Of a stretch of DNA of 64,000 nucleotides, positions 44,594-52,467 are shown piece after piece (the stretch's first letter is position 1; every line of letters starts with the position of its first letter). The notes below the pieces were generated by a model. It did not search any database. It was not told the origin of the DNA and worked only from the letters and a program-made list of their open reading frames with translations. This DNA is from an uncultured Roseburia sp. (GTDB taxonomy: Bacteria; Bacillota; Clostridia; Lachnospirales; Lachnospiraceae): assembly GCA_934317215.1 (NCBI GenBank), contig CAKREH010000004.1, positions 1-64,000 on the forward strand. Direction: 5' to 3'. The position numbers and the translations under genes were made by a program.

Positions 44594-45943
44594 ATGTCAT
44601 TAAAAATTAAGATCACAGATGTGCATGCAAGACAGATATTGGATTCAAGAGGAAATCCGACGGTGGAGGTCGAGGTGACTGCCGAGACAGAGACAACCGG
44701 CAAAAAGATCACGGCGAGAGAGTCTGTTCCTTCCGGTGCAAGTACGGGAAGATTTGAGGCAATCGAATTGCGTGATGGGGACAAAGATTATTACGGACTT
44801 GGTGTACAGAAGGTCGTTGACCATGTAAATACAAAGATCCGGGAAATGCTGCTTGGAATGAATGTGTTAGAGCAGGCAGAGTTAGACCGCGCGATGGTGG
44901 AACTTGACGGAACTGATAATAAGGGAAATCTTGGGGCAAATGCGATCCTCGGGGTTTCGCTTGCCTGTGCAAAGACGGCTGCAAAAGCACTGGATATGCC
45001 GTTATACCGCTATCTTGGCGGAACCAATGCCAAAACGCTCCCGATTCCAATGATGAACGTGATCAACGGCGGTGTTCATGCAAAAAATACGCTTGATTTT
45101 CAGGAATTTATGATCATGCCGGTCGGAGCATGTGGTTTCTCACAGGCTCTTAAAATGGGTGCAGAAGTATATCATTTTCTGCGCCAGATCTTAAACGAAA
45201 ACGGTATGAGTACAGCAGTCGGAGATGAGGGCGGTTTTGCACCGGATTTTAAGGATACGGGAGAAGTATTTTCTTATCTCTCAAAAGCGGTGGAAAAGGC
45301 AGGTTATCGTGTCGGGGAGGATATTGTTTATGCGATGGATGCGGCGGCGAGTGAACTGTATGACGAGGCGCGCGGTGTCTATGTATTTCCGGGAGAATCA
45401 AAGGGAAATGGGGAAGAACAGGAGATCTCAAGAAGTTCTGAAGAGATGATCGCCATGTATGAGGATCTCATGCAGCAGTTCCCAATCGTTTCCATTGAGG
45501 ATGGTCTGTTTGAGGATGACTGGGACGGCTGGCAGAAGCTGACGAATAGACTGGGCGATAAAGTACAGCTTGTCGGGGATGATCTGTTTGTGACTAATCC
45601 AAAGCGGATCCAGTGCGGAATCAAACTTGGTGCGGCAAACGCAGTCCTTGTCAAAGTAAATCAGATCGGAACCGTGACGGAGGCATTAAATGCGATCGAG
45701 ATGGCGAAGTGTGCCGGATATCATACGGTCATTTCCCACCGATCCGGAGAGACAGAGGATGCATTTATCGCAGACCTTGCGGTGGCGGTCAATGCCGGAC
45801 AGATCAAAACGGGTGCGCCGTGCCGTGCGGAGCGGACCAGCAAGTACAATCAGCTTTTGCGGATCGAGGAAGAGTTAGCAGACAATGCAGTGTTTGTGCC
45901 GGAAGAAATCACGGAAATGCAGAAAGCAGAAAAAATGGGTTGA
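44594..45943 (+). CDS. eno: Enolase
   Basis: A 449-residue glycolytic enzyme that converts 2-phosphoglycerate to phosphoenolpyruvate. Motifs: [49 protein letters not shown] (catalytic Glu), [14 protein letters not shown] (metal Asp/Glu), [11 protein letters not shown] and SHRSGETED (the catalytic loop). It is about 20 residues longer than the usual 430, with an insertion around [17 protein letters not shown]. The frame is open upstream to 44456, but the ATG at 44594 matches the family N terminus. Confidence 0.97.
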   Translation: MSLKIKITDVHARQILDSRGNPTVEVEVTAETETTGKKITARESVPSGASTGRFEAIELRDGDKDYYGLGVQKVVDHVNTKIREMLLGMNVLEQAELDRAMVELDGTDNKGNLGANAILGVSLACAKTAAKALDMPLYRYLGGTNAKTLPIPMMNVINGGVHAKNTLDFQEFMIMPVGACGFSQALKMGAEVYHFLRQILNENGMSTAVGDEGGFAPDFKDTGEVFSYLSKAVEKAGYRVGEDIVYAMDAAASELYDEARGVYVFPGESKGNGEEQEISRSSEEMIAMYEDLMQQFPIVSIEDGLFEDDWDGWQKLTNRLGDKVQLVGDDLFVTNPKRIQCGIKLGAANAVLVKVNQIGTVTEALNAIEMAKCAGYHTVISHRSGETEDAFIADLAVAVNAGQIKTGAPCRAERTSKYNQLLRIEEELADNAVFVPEEITEMQKAEKMG

Positions 45944-45968
45944 AAAAAGGAAACGTCTATGTTACAAT
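45940..45968 (+). promoter_or_regulatory. Promoter of the secG-rnr-smpB genes
   Basis: TTGAAA (45940-45945) overlaps the eno stop codon region; a 17-base spacer and TACAAT (45963-45968) follow. It lies 40 bases before the secG GTG. Confidence 0.65.
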
Positions 45969-46007
45969 GATTAAAGTTGTGAGTTTGTAACCTAGGAGGG
46001 AACGATC

Positions 46008-46247
46008 GTGGCAGTTGTAAAAACAATTTTGACTGTAGTTTTTATTATAATCAGTGTAGCATTGACAGTTATCATCTTAATGCAGGAAAGTAAATCCGCA
46101 GGACTTGGAGCAATCGCAGGTGCAGCAGACACATACTGGGGCAAGAACAAAGGACGTTCCATGGAAGGTATGTTAGTAAAGCTGACAAGAATTTTTGTTA
46201 TCTTATTTATCGTGATTGCAGCGGTATTAAATATGAGTATTTTTTAA
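46008..46247 (+). CDS. secG: Preprotein translocase subunit SecG
   Basis: A 79-residue membrane protein with two helices (about 4-24 and 55-76) and the conserved central loop LMQESKSAGLGAIAGAADTYWGKNKGRSMEGML. It is an accessory subunit of the SecYEG channel. It starts with GTG 8 bases after AGGAGGG. A terminator follows, and rnr, smpB and ssrA lie downstream, as in many Firmicutes. Confidence 0.95.
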   Translation: MAVVKTILTVVFIIISVALTVIILMQESKSAGLGAIAGAADTYWGKNKGRSMEGMLVKLTRIFVILFIVIAAVLNMSIF

Positions 46248-46257
46248 GATGAATGGA

Positions 46258-46288
46258 TGGCTGTCGCAGATGCGGCAGTCATTTTTTT
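46258..46288 (+). terminator. Intrinsic terminator after secG
   Basis: GGCTGTCGC pairs with GCGGCAGTC (with G-U pairs) around AGAT, followed by seven T residues. Confidence 0.8.
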
Positions 46289-46291
46289 CAT

Positions 46292-46367
46292 AAGATTAGA
46301 GTGTCAAAAGGTGGATTTTAATTTGCCAATCAAAAATTTAAGAGCCATCTTTTGACACCTGAATCTT
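46292..46367. repeat. TGTCAAAAGGTGG inverted repeat, complete copy
   Basis: The left arm (46292-46314) and right arm (46345-46367) are imperfect reverse complements over 23 bases, around a 30-base centre. The core TGTCAAAAG/CTTTTGACA is exact. The same element occurs at 57658 and as a half copy at 14344. Confidence 0.85.
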
Positions 46368-46390
46368 CATAAGAAAAAAGGACGGGGTTT

Positions 46391-48529
46391 ATGGAGAAAA
46401 CAATTTTAGAAGAACGGAAAAAAACAATTTACCAGTTTATCTGTGACGAGTTTTATGTACCGATGAAAGCAAAGGAGATGGCAGTCGTTTTATCAGTACC
46501 GAAATCCCAGCGCAGTGAACTGCAGGAAGTTCTTGACGCGCTTGTGATGGATGGCAGGGTCGAGGTGACTTCCAAGGGAAAATATATCAAATCAGAAGGA
46601 AAATACTTGATCGGTACATTTACGGCACATGCAAGAGGCTTTGGATTTGTCAGTATCGAGGGGGAAGAGGAGGATATCTTCATTCCGGAATCACAGGTGC
46701 ACGGTGCGTTTCATATGGATACGGTTCAGGTGGCGATTACTTCTGAGAGTAGTGGAAAGCGCAGGGAAGGTACGATTACAAAAATTATATCCCGCGGTAC
46801 CACACGAATCGTATGTACTTATGAAAAAAGTAAGACGTTCGGATTTGCCGTACCGGATAATCCAAAGTTCGGTTCTGATATTTTTATTCCGCAGGAGCGA
46901 TCAAAGGGGGCTGTCAGCGGACATAAGCTCGTAGTCGAGATCACGGATTACGGCAAAGAAGGAAGAAAACCGGAGGGAAAAGTGGTCGAGATCATTGGTC
47001 ATATCAATGATCCGGGGACAGACATTATGTCTATCGTAAAAGCTTATGATCTGCCGGTAGAATTTTCGGAAAAGATCATGCATCAGGTGGAAAATGTCTC
47101 GAACGAAGTCAGTGCCGCAGATATGGCAGGACGTATGGATTTCAGGGACTGGCAGACGGTCACGATCGACGGCGAGGATGCGAAGGATCTTGATGATGCG
47201 ATCACACTGACAAAAGAGGGAGACAATTATAAACTTGGCGTGCACATTGCGGATGTTTCAAATTATGTGCAGGAGCACAGTGCGCTTGATGTGGAGGCAT
47301 TGTCACGCGGCACATCTGTTTATTTAGTTGACCGCGTGATCCCGATGCTGCCGCATAAGCTGTCAAATGGAATCTGCTCTTTAAATGCAGGCGAAAACCG
47401 TCTGACCTTAAGCTGTGTGATGACGATCGATGCAAAAGGAAATGTGATCGATCACACGATTGCAGAGTCTGTGATCAAAGTAGACCGACGTATGAGTTAC
47501 ACCAGTGTGAAAAAAATCCTTGAAGATCATGATGAAAATGAAATCAGAGAATATGAAGAACTGGTTCCGATGTTTGAACTGATGCAGGAACTGGCTGCAA
47601 TTCTGCGAAAAAAACGTATGAAGCGCGGCTCGATCGACTTTGATTTTCCGGAGACGAAAATCATGCTTGATGAAAAAGGAAAACCAATTGAGATCAAACC
47701 TTACGAGCGGAATGCTGCAACGAAGATCATCGAAGATTTCATGCTGATCGCCAATGAGACGGTGGCGCAGGATTATTTCTGGCAGGAACTGCCGTTTGTA
47801 TACCGTACACATGACAACCCGGATACGGAAAAAATCAAGAAGTTATCGACATTTATCAATAATTTTGGTTATTCCATCCATATCGGACAGGATGAAGTAC
47901 ATCCGAAAGAACTGCAGAAGCTGCTGCAAAAGATCGACGGTACGCCGGAGGAGGCACTGATCAGCCGTCTGACATTGCGTTCGATGAAGCAGGCGAAATA
48001 TACGACTATGAGCACCGGCCATTTTGGACTGGCAACGCCGTATTACTGTCATTTTACATCACCGATCCGCAGATATCCGGATCTGCAGATCCATCGAATC
48101 ATCAAGGACAATCTGCGCGGACGGATGAATGCAAAGAAAATAGAGCATTACGATAAGATCCTGCCGGAAGTTGCGAAACATTCGAGCGAGATGGAACGCC
48201 GTGCAGATGAGGCAGAGCGTGAGACTGACAAACTGAAAAAAGTGGAATATATGTCAGAGCGCATCGGTGAGGTGTTTGAGGGTGTGATATCCGGCGTGAC
48301 AGAATGGGGATTTTATGTGGAACTTCCGAATACGGTAGAGGGATTAGTCCATGTGACAACACTTACGGATGATTATTTCCATTATAATGAGAGTACTTAC
48401 GAGCTGATTGGCGAGGTGACAAATATTCGTTATAAACTTGGACAGCGTGTACATGTCATGGTGACAGGAACTGACAAGATCCTGCGTACGATCGACTTTC
48501 GTGTGGTACAGGGGAACGAAGAGAAATAA
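46391..48529 (+). CDS. rnr: Ribonuclease R
   Basis: A 712-residue 3'-5' exoribonuclease. It has an N-terminal winged-helix region (1-70), two cold-shock domains (about 75-225), the RNB catalytic domain with TIDGEDAKDLDDAITL (metal-binding Asp cluster) and HFTSPIRRYPDL, and a C-terminal S1 domain (about 630-705). RNase R degrades structured RNA and works with SmpB-tmRNA in trans-translation, which matches the gene order. The ribosome binding site is AAGGACGGGG. Intact. Confidence 0.97.
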   Translation: MEKTILEERKKTIYQFICDEFYVPMKAKEMAVVLSVPKSQRSELQEVLDALVMDGRVEVTSKGKYIKSEGKYLIGTFTAHARGFGFVSIEGEEEDIFIPESQVHGAFHMDTVQVAITSESSGKRREGTITKIISRGTTRIVCTYEKSKTFGFAVPDNPKFGSDIFIPQERSKGAVSGHKLVVEITDYGKEGRKPEGKVVEIIGHINDPGTDIMSIVKAYDLPVEFSEKIMHQVENVSNEVSAADMAGRMDFRDWQTVTIDGEDAKDLDDAITLTKEGDNYKLGVHIADVSNYVQEHSALDVEALSRGTSVYLVDRVIPMLPHKLSNGICSLNAGENRLTLSCVMTIDAKGNVIDHTIAESVIKVDRRMSYTSVKKILEDHDENEIREYEELVPMFELMQELAAILRKKRMKRGSIDFDFPETKIMLDEKGKPIEIKPYERNAATKIIEDFMLIANETVAQDYFWQELPFVYRTHDNPDTEKIKKLSTFINNFGYSIHIGQDEVHPKELQKLLQKIDGTPEEALISRLTLRSMKQAKYTTMSTGHFGLATPYYCHFTSPIRRYPDLQIHRIIKDNLRGRMNAKKIEHYDKILPEVAKHSSEMERRADEAERETDKLKKVEYMSERIGEVFEGVISGVTEWGFYVELPNTVEGLVHVTTLTDDYFHYNESTYELIGEVTNIRYKLGQRVHVMVTGTDKILRTIDFRVVQGNEEK

Positions 48530-48604
48530 AAAATCATCTTGCGTTCCCCTGCGTTTCGGGGTATACTGTATAGGCTGGATATTGGATAAGAAAGGAAGGG
48601 CATG

Positions 48605-49072
48605 ATGGCAAAGACAGAAAAAAAACTGATCGCGAATAACAAAAAAGCCTACCATGACTTTTTCTTAGAGGAGCGTTATGAAGCTGGCATTGAGCTGCAT
48701 GGCACGGAAGTAAAGTCCATGCGTATGGGAAAATGCAGCATCAAAGAGGCGTTTATCCGTATCGAGAACGGTGAAGTCATTATTTATGGCATGCACGTCA
48801 GTCCTTATGAAAAGGGAAATATTTTCAACCGCGATCCGCTGCGTCCGAAGAAACTTCTGATGCATAAGTCAGAGATCCGCAAGCTGGTCGGAAAAATCGC
48901 AGAAAAGGGTTATACTTTAGTGCCCGTTGAGGTATACTTTAAAGGAAGTCTTGTGAAAGTTGACATTGCGCTTGCCAAAGGTAAAAAGCAGTACGATAAG
49001 CGTCAGGATATCGCAAAGAAGGATATGCGGCGTGAGGCAGAGCGTGATTTCAAAGTAAAGAATCTGTACTAA
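48605..49072 (+). CDS. smpB: SsrA-binding protein SmpB
   Basis: A 155-residue partner of tmRNA that delivers it to stalled ribosomes. Motifs: [34 protein letters not shown]-like [26 protein letters not shown] and the basic tail [21 protein letters not shown]. Two ATGs lie side by side (48602 and 48605); the second has better spacing from AAGGAAGGG. It lies just upstream of ssrA. Confidence 0.97.
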   Translation: MAKTEKKLIANNKKAYHDFFLEERYEAGIELHGTEVKSMRMGKCSIKEAFIRIENGEVIIYGMHVSPYEKGNIFNRDPLRPKKLLMHKSEIRKLVGKIAEKGYTLVPVEVYFKGSLVKVDIALAKGKKQYDKRQDIAKKDMRREAERDFKVKNLY

Positions 49073-49109
49073 ACAAATTTGTATCAAAAGAATGGATGAT
49101 GTGGTCTTT

Positions 49110-49138
49110 TTGATTCACAGGAAATGATATCTTATGAG
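49110..49138 (+). promoter_or_regulatory. Probable ssrA promoter
   Basis: TTGATT, 17 bases, TATGAG; about 30 bases before the mature tmRNA 5' end. A longer precursor would then be trimmed. Confidence 0.45.
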
Positions 49139-49169
49139 TGAAGGGACTGCATCTGAAATATATATTTAT

Positions 49170-49506
49170 GGGCTTGTAATGGTTTCGACAGGGATCATGA
49201 AGCTGGAGAAGCGAGTCGCACGGGATGCGTCAAATTCCAAAATTAAAATTAAACGCTGAAGATAATTTAGCATACGCTGCCTAATGGCAGCAGTCTGACC
49301 TAGAGCACTCACACTTTAGGATTCAGGCTTCGACTATGTGAGAAACGACGCAGGCAAAGCTTTGAGCCTGCGGGCGTATGATGAAGCTACTGAAATCAGA
49401 ACTGTGCCTACGCAGGTCTGGCAGAGGGAATGTCAAAACATAGGATACACTCGTAGAAGGACAGGGGATTGGTTTTTGGACACGGGTTCGACTCCCGTCA
49501 GGTCCA
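49170..49506 (+). ncRNA. ssrA: Transfer-messenger RNA (tmRNA)
   Basis: It rescues stalled ribosomes together with SmpB. The 5' end GGGCTTGTAATGGTTTCGAC pairs with the 3' end CAGGTCC to form the acceptor stem, and GGGTTCGACTCCC is the T arm. CCA is not encoded (ACT follows), so it must be added. The tag frame reads NAEDNLAYAA then TAA, close to the usual ALAA end but with Tyr in place of Leu. The resume codon is uncertain. Pseudoknot-rich sequence fills the middle. It lies 97 bases after smpB. Confidence 0.95.
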
Positions 49507-49510
49507 CTCG

Positions 49511-49538
49511 TAAAGTGCCGTATTTACGGCACTTTTTA
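49511..49538 (+). terminator. Intrinsic terminator after ssrA
   Basis: AAAGTGCCGTA pairs perfectly with TACGGCACTTT around a 2-base loop, followed by TT. Confidence 0.9.
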
Positions 49539-49653
49539 AATTTCGTGTTGCATTTGGTGACATATTTTATGTCATACTGATATAAAATAAGGACCACCAT
49601 TGAAGGAAGTCCTGATTTATTCATGACAATAGAATGTTCGCAGAGCGTGTATT

Positions 49654-50202
49654 CTATTGCTTTAACAGCTCTGTAATGTTGATCGTCAGATCATCGTAAA
49701 TACATACCTGTATATCGTCATCAAAACTGTACAGATCTGTCAGTTCTTCTTTTTCTAAATCATAAACATTTACTGTCCTGGTCAGTGGATTTACGATCCA
49801 GTATTCACGTACACCGGCAGAGTGGTATTTGAATAACTTCACACCGTAATCAATTCGTTTCGTACCTGAAGACGCAATCTTGATGATCCAGTCCGGTGCA
49901 CCATTATATCCACGATCATCCAGCTTAGACTTGTCACAAATAATGCTGATATCAGGTTCAACGTATGTTTTATCATCCTTATTCAGAAAAACGGCGAATG
50001 GGGCAGGATAGACCTTACAAAATCCATTGTTTTTCCTGATATACTCACGGATTTCTGCGGATAAATTCATAACAAGTTCCTGATGCAATCTGTTTGGTGG
50101 TGCCATATCATAAATAACACCAGCGATCAGTTCTGCACGCTGTCCTTCCGGGAGAGAATAGATGTAATCGGTTGTGTAGGTGTTTTCTTTTGAAAATGGC
50201 AT
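49654..50202 (-). CDS. Uma2-family (DUF820) nuclease-like protein
   Basis: A 182-residue protein of the Uma2 restriction-endonuclease-like fold. VEPDISIICDKSKLDDRGYNGAPDW carries the metal Asp D84. At the usual catalytic Glu, in the segment after PDW (normally VVE(V/I)LSPST), this copy has Lys (WIIKIASSGTK, K108), which could abolish cleavage. The ATG at 50202 is chosen for AAAGGAGG upstream. A damaged relative lies at 51240-51466. Uma2 proteins are common in mobile and accessory DNA; their targets are mostly unknown. Confidence 0.85.
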   Translation of the reverse strand: MPFSKENTYTTDYIYSLPEGQRAELIAGVIYDMAPPNRLHQELVMNLSAEIREYIRKNNGFCKVYPAPFAVFLNKDDKTYVEPDISIICDKSKLDDRGYNGAPDWIIKIASSGTKRIDYGVKLFKYHSAGVREYWIVNPLTRTVNVYDLEKEELTDLYSFDDDIQVCIYDDLTINITELLKQ

Positions 50203-50237
50203 AGTGTATACCTCCTTTACATTTTGATGATGGCTGT

Positions 50238-50266
50238 TTGACAAAAAAATATATATGACATATAAT
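50238..50266 (+). promoter_or_regulatory. Perfect consensus promoter of an antisense RNA
   Basis: TTGACA (50238-50243), exactly 17 bases, TATAAT (50261-50266). No ORF follows. The transcript would start near 50273 and end at the hairpin at 50340-50384. Confidence 0.85.
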
Positions 50267-50272
50267 ATATTT

Positions 50273-50384
50273 AACGAGGCAGCCGGAAGGTGAGTGCACT
50301 TCACCCGACCCGGCGAATTTAATACTAAGTTATCAAGAGATAGCCGTTCCTAAACTTTACCAGAGAGCAGGACGGCTATTTCTT
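50273..50384 (+). ncRNA. Candidate antisense RNA (antitoxin) convergent to a small toxin gene
   Basis: The predicted RNA of about 112 bases starts behind a consensus promoter and ends in a terminator stem (ATAGCCG with CGGCTAT plus TTCCT/AGGA, then TTTCTT). A second internal hairpin uses GCCGG...CCGGC and GGTGA...TCACC. It runs toward, and overlaps the last codons and 3' UTR of, the small membrane peptide gene on the other strand. This is the layout of TxpA/RatA-type type I toxin-antitoxin pairs. Expression is not shown. Confidence 0.6.
50338..50384 (+). terminator. Shared hairpin terminator of antisense RNA
   Basis: ATAGCCGTTCCT and AGGACGGCTAT pair with a one-base bulge, followed by TTTCTT. 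The toxin stop codon (complement at 50376-50378) lies in the right arm. Confidence 0.7.
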
Positions 50385-50465
50385 ATGTTTTCTGTGGGTA
50401 TCTATGTAAGTCAGAATCGCCATCAACATGATGACAAAAGTAAATAAGTCATTCCATGAAACCAT
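50376..50465 (-). CDS. Putative type I toxin, holin-like membrane peptide
   Basis: A 29-residue peptide, MVSWNDLFTFVIMLMAILTY then IDTHRKHKK: one hydrophobic helix and a basic tail. This is the form of Firmicutes holin-like toxins of type I systems (TxpA/BsrG-like). The ribosome binding site AAAGG is 8-10 bases upstream and could be masked by pairing with CCTT just before it. A promoter on this strand is likely (TTGCAA at 50553-50558, 16 bases, TAATAT at 50531-50536). A convergent RNA covers the 3' end. Confidence 0.6.
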   Translation of the reverse strand: MVSWNDLFTFVIMLMAILTYIDTHRKHKK

Positions 50466-50737
50466 AATAATCATCCTTTCCGTAAGGCTCGGATCAGATG
50501 AGAGCACGTCCTCCAGCTGCCTGGGTAAGCATATTATGTTGTCGAGAGGCCATTGCAAATATAGTATCGATAATAGTATAACTTGTGTTAATGTTGTCTG
50601 TTGAGATAAATATATAAATTTCTCCTTTATATTTAACTTGTAGTATTACGTTGATTTTAACATATTTGTAATAGCCAGGCAATGATATTATACTAATTGT
50701 AGTGATATGAGAATAGTGTGAAAAAAATATAGAGGGT

Positions 50738-50766
50738 TTGCACGTTGAAGAATGTTGTAGTATGAT
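50738..50766 (+). promoter_or_regulatory. Promoter of two small membrane protein genes
   Basis: TTGCAC (50738-50743), 17 bases, TATGAT (50761-50766), 30 bases before the start at 50797. Confidence 0.65.
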
Positions 50767-50796
50767 AGCGTTGCCATGAAAGGAGTGATAAAATAT

Positions 50797-51042
50797 ATGA
50801 AGAAAGTTCAAAAAAATAGCTTTGAGAAGATGTGCGATAGACTTGAAGAAAATTTTGTTTTGAACGAGAATGAAATTAAGTATGTAAAAAAACATCTTTA
50901 CCCAATAAAAGAGGATAAGGATATGCTTTTAAAACTTAAGGCAGAGGCATTAGAGGATGATTATATAGCTGTAATGTCGTTTGCAATTACAATGTTGGCA
51001 TTGATGGTAGCAGTAATAACTCTATGCGTTACTATGCTATAA
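50797..51042 (+). CDS. Small single-pass membrane protein
   Basis: An 81-residue protein: basic, charged helical N-terminal part (1-55) and one membrane helix near the C terminus (SFAITMLALMVAVITLCVTML). The start at 50797 has AAAGGAG nine bases upstream; an earlier ATG overlaps that site. The next small membrane protein starts 9 bases after the stop. AT-rich composition differs from the neighbouring housekeeping genes, in line with an accessory patch. No family recognised. Confidence 0.6.
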   Translation: MKKVQKNSFEKMCDRLEENFVLNENEIKYVKKHLYPIKEDKDMLLKLKAEALEDDYIAVMSFAITMLALMVAVITLCVTML

Positions 51043-51051
51043 GAAATAGGA

Positions 51052-51231
51052 ATGCCGGCTAGGTGGGTATTATTCCTGATTTATAGTGTGTTACTAGTGT
51101 ATTGTTTTGTTACTATAAAAAATAAAATGCGATACTTTAAAAATGTAAATAAATGGCGACAGTATATTTTGGTTTGCATAGATGAAATGGTAAATGAGCA
51201 AAATAAAAAGAAAAAGAAGAGGCATAAATAG
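51052..51231 (+). CDS. Small membrane protein with basic tail
   Basis: A 59-residue ORF: one membrane helix (WVLFLIYSVLLVYCFVTI), then a helical segment and a lysine-rich end (NKKKKKRHK). The ribosome-binding sequence AAGAAATAGG is moderate. It directly follows the 81-residue membrane protein and probably belongs to the same transcript. Function unknown. Confidence 0.5.
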   Translation: MPARWVLFLIYSVLLVYCFVTIKNKMRYFKNVNKWRQYILVCIDEMVNEQNKKKKKRHK

Positions 51232-51239
51232 AGTCAGAT

Positions 51240-51466
51240 TTATCTTAACAGCTCTGTAATGTTGATTGTAAGATTATCGTAAATACATACCTGTATATCG
51301 TCATCAAAATTGTATTGATCTGCTGGGGATGCAATCTCGATGATTCAGTCCGATGCACTGTTGCATCTGTGGTCATCCAACTCAGACTTGTTACAAATAA
51401 CGATGATATCAGGTTCAACGTATGGTTTATCATTCGTATTTAGAAAGACAGCGAATGGTACCGGAA
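51240..51466 (-). pseudogene. Uma2-family gene remnant
   Basis: The minus strand reads PFAVFLNTNDKPYVEPDIIVICNKSELDD, then a stop codon replaces the Trp of PDW, then IIEIASP, a jump of about 40 residues, and FDDDIQVCIYDNLTINITELL to a stop. It is a close relative of the gene at 49654, but N-terminally truncated, interrupted and internally deleted. It keeps the catalytic Glu that the longer copy has lost. Confidence 0.8.
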
Positions 51467-51486
51467 ACTGCCAGGATAAAAGAAAC

Positions 51487-51520
51487 GCCGGTTCCTGAAA
51501 AATCAGGAATCCGGTGAATT
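51487..51520 (-). terminator. Hairpin at the 3' end of a small gene
   Basis: CCGGTTCCTGA and TCAGGAATCCGG form a stem around AAAA. It overlaps the stop codon of the 58-residue gene on the minus strand; the following T run is weak, so its role as terminator is moderate. Confidence 0.55.
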
Positions 51521-51679
51521 TGTTTTTTCACAGACAGCATTTCTAGCGGCGATATTTGCCAGCATGTCACTGAGCACAACCAGATCAGCGGCAAGGATAG
51601 CAAGATCATCCTCCGACAGGCAGTCAGCCAGCTGGCAGGCAATGGTTGAAAGAAGATAGAGATTTGAACAGTTTTGCAT
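51503..51679 (-). CDS. Small helical protein, possibly DUF6774-like
   Basis: A 58-residue ORF with the pattern CQLADCLSEDDLAILAADLVVLSDMLANIAARNAV, two helices rich in Ala, Leu and Asp. It resembles a small Lachnospiraceae family I recall as DUF6774, but this is from memory. The ATG at 51679 has no strong ribosome binding site. A hairpin overlaps the 3' end. Confidence 0.5.
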   Translation of the reverse strand: MQNCSNLYLLSTIACQLADCLSEDDLAILAADLVVLSDMLANIAARNAVCEKTNSPDS

Positions 51680-51706
51680 GGAATTACCGGAAGAGTTTTT
51701 TATAGT

Positions 51707-51778
51707 TTATGCATGTATTGTGAAGCTGTGCGAAGAATCTTTGAATTTTAGAATCAGATAACAAAACCAGGCAATCAT
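51707..51778 (-). CDS. 23-residue ORF with strong ribosome binding site
   Basis: GGGAGGTG lies eight bases before the ATG of MIAWFCYLILKF plus 11 residues. It lies just upstream of the 58-residue gene on the same strand and could be a leader peptide or a broken gene start. Weakly supported. Confidence 0.25.
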   Translation of the reverse strand: MIAWFCYLILKFKDSSHSFTIHA

Positions 51779-51924
51779 CAGTTCACCTCCCGCAATAGTA
51801 TATGCGCGTGGGTGAAGAATGATACAAAAAGATCTCGTTCTTATAGTACAAATGGACAACTTCCTTTTTTCTCTTCAATCACTTATCATAATAACGGAGA
51901 AAAATAAAAGGAAAACAGTTCGTT

Positions 51925-52467
51925 ATGAAAAAATTAAGAAAAATTCTTCCTGTCATTCTGATGGCCTGGCCATATCTTTTTGTGATAAGTTTCTTGGTCG
52001 CATGCGATATGGGAGATAATGGGTTATCCTGGTTTACGGGATTGTCAATGATAGGAACAATCGCCGTTTACGGACTCAACATTGTCAATGCATTTCGGGG
52101 ATTTGATAAGCAGGAAGGGGAGAAACTGGCATTTTATGACATGCTGATCAAGCTGATACATATTCCATTTTACATACTGGTATTTGTATTGGGAATGCTG
52201 CTGGCTGCCGTGATGGTAGTGCCGATATTTGTAATGCTTACACCGTTTTTGATCCTGATGCTGGCGATAGGAGATTTTTTCCTGATGATCACGTCTTCCA
52301 TGTACGGAATCAGTGCTGCCCTGCGGCTGGGAAAAACAGGGGAGATATCTAAGACAGCTTCCGTGATCTATTTTATTTTGCATTTCTTTTTTGTGGCGGA
52401 TGTGATCAGTGCAATCCTGCTCTACCGGAGTGCAAAAAAGAAAAAGGAAAGAAACACAATCTCCTAA
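51925..52467 (+). CDS. Uncharacterised multi-pass membrane protein
   Basis: A 180-residue protein with about five hydrophobic segments: one at 5-27, 38-58, a long one at 80-115, and one at 145-168. The C terminus is basic (SAKKKKERN). No family motif is recognised. AAAGGAAAAC lies upstream. Its stop codon overlaps the stop of the convergent LacI gene by 4 bases. Confidence 0.65.
   Translation: MKKLRKILPVILMAWPYLFVISFLVACDMGDNGLSWFTGLSMIGTIAVYGLNIVNAFRGFDKQEGEKLAFYDMLIKLIHIPFYILVFVLGMLLAAVMVVPIFVMLTPFLILMLAIGDFFLMITSSMYGISAALRLGKTGEISKTASVIYFILHFFFVADVISAILLYRSAKKKKERNTIS

Noticed and set aside
49338..49580. 80-codon open frame over the 3' part of ssrA
   Set aside because: It lies inside the tmRNA and its terminator; no ribosome binding site and no protein-like features beyond the RNA.
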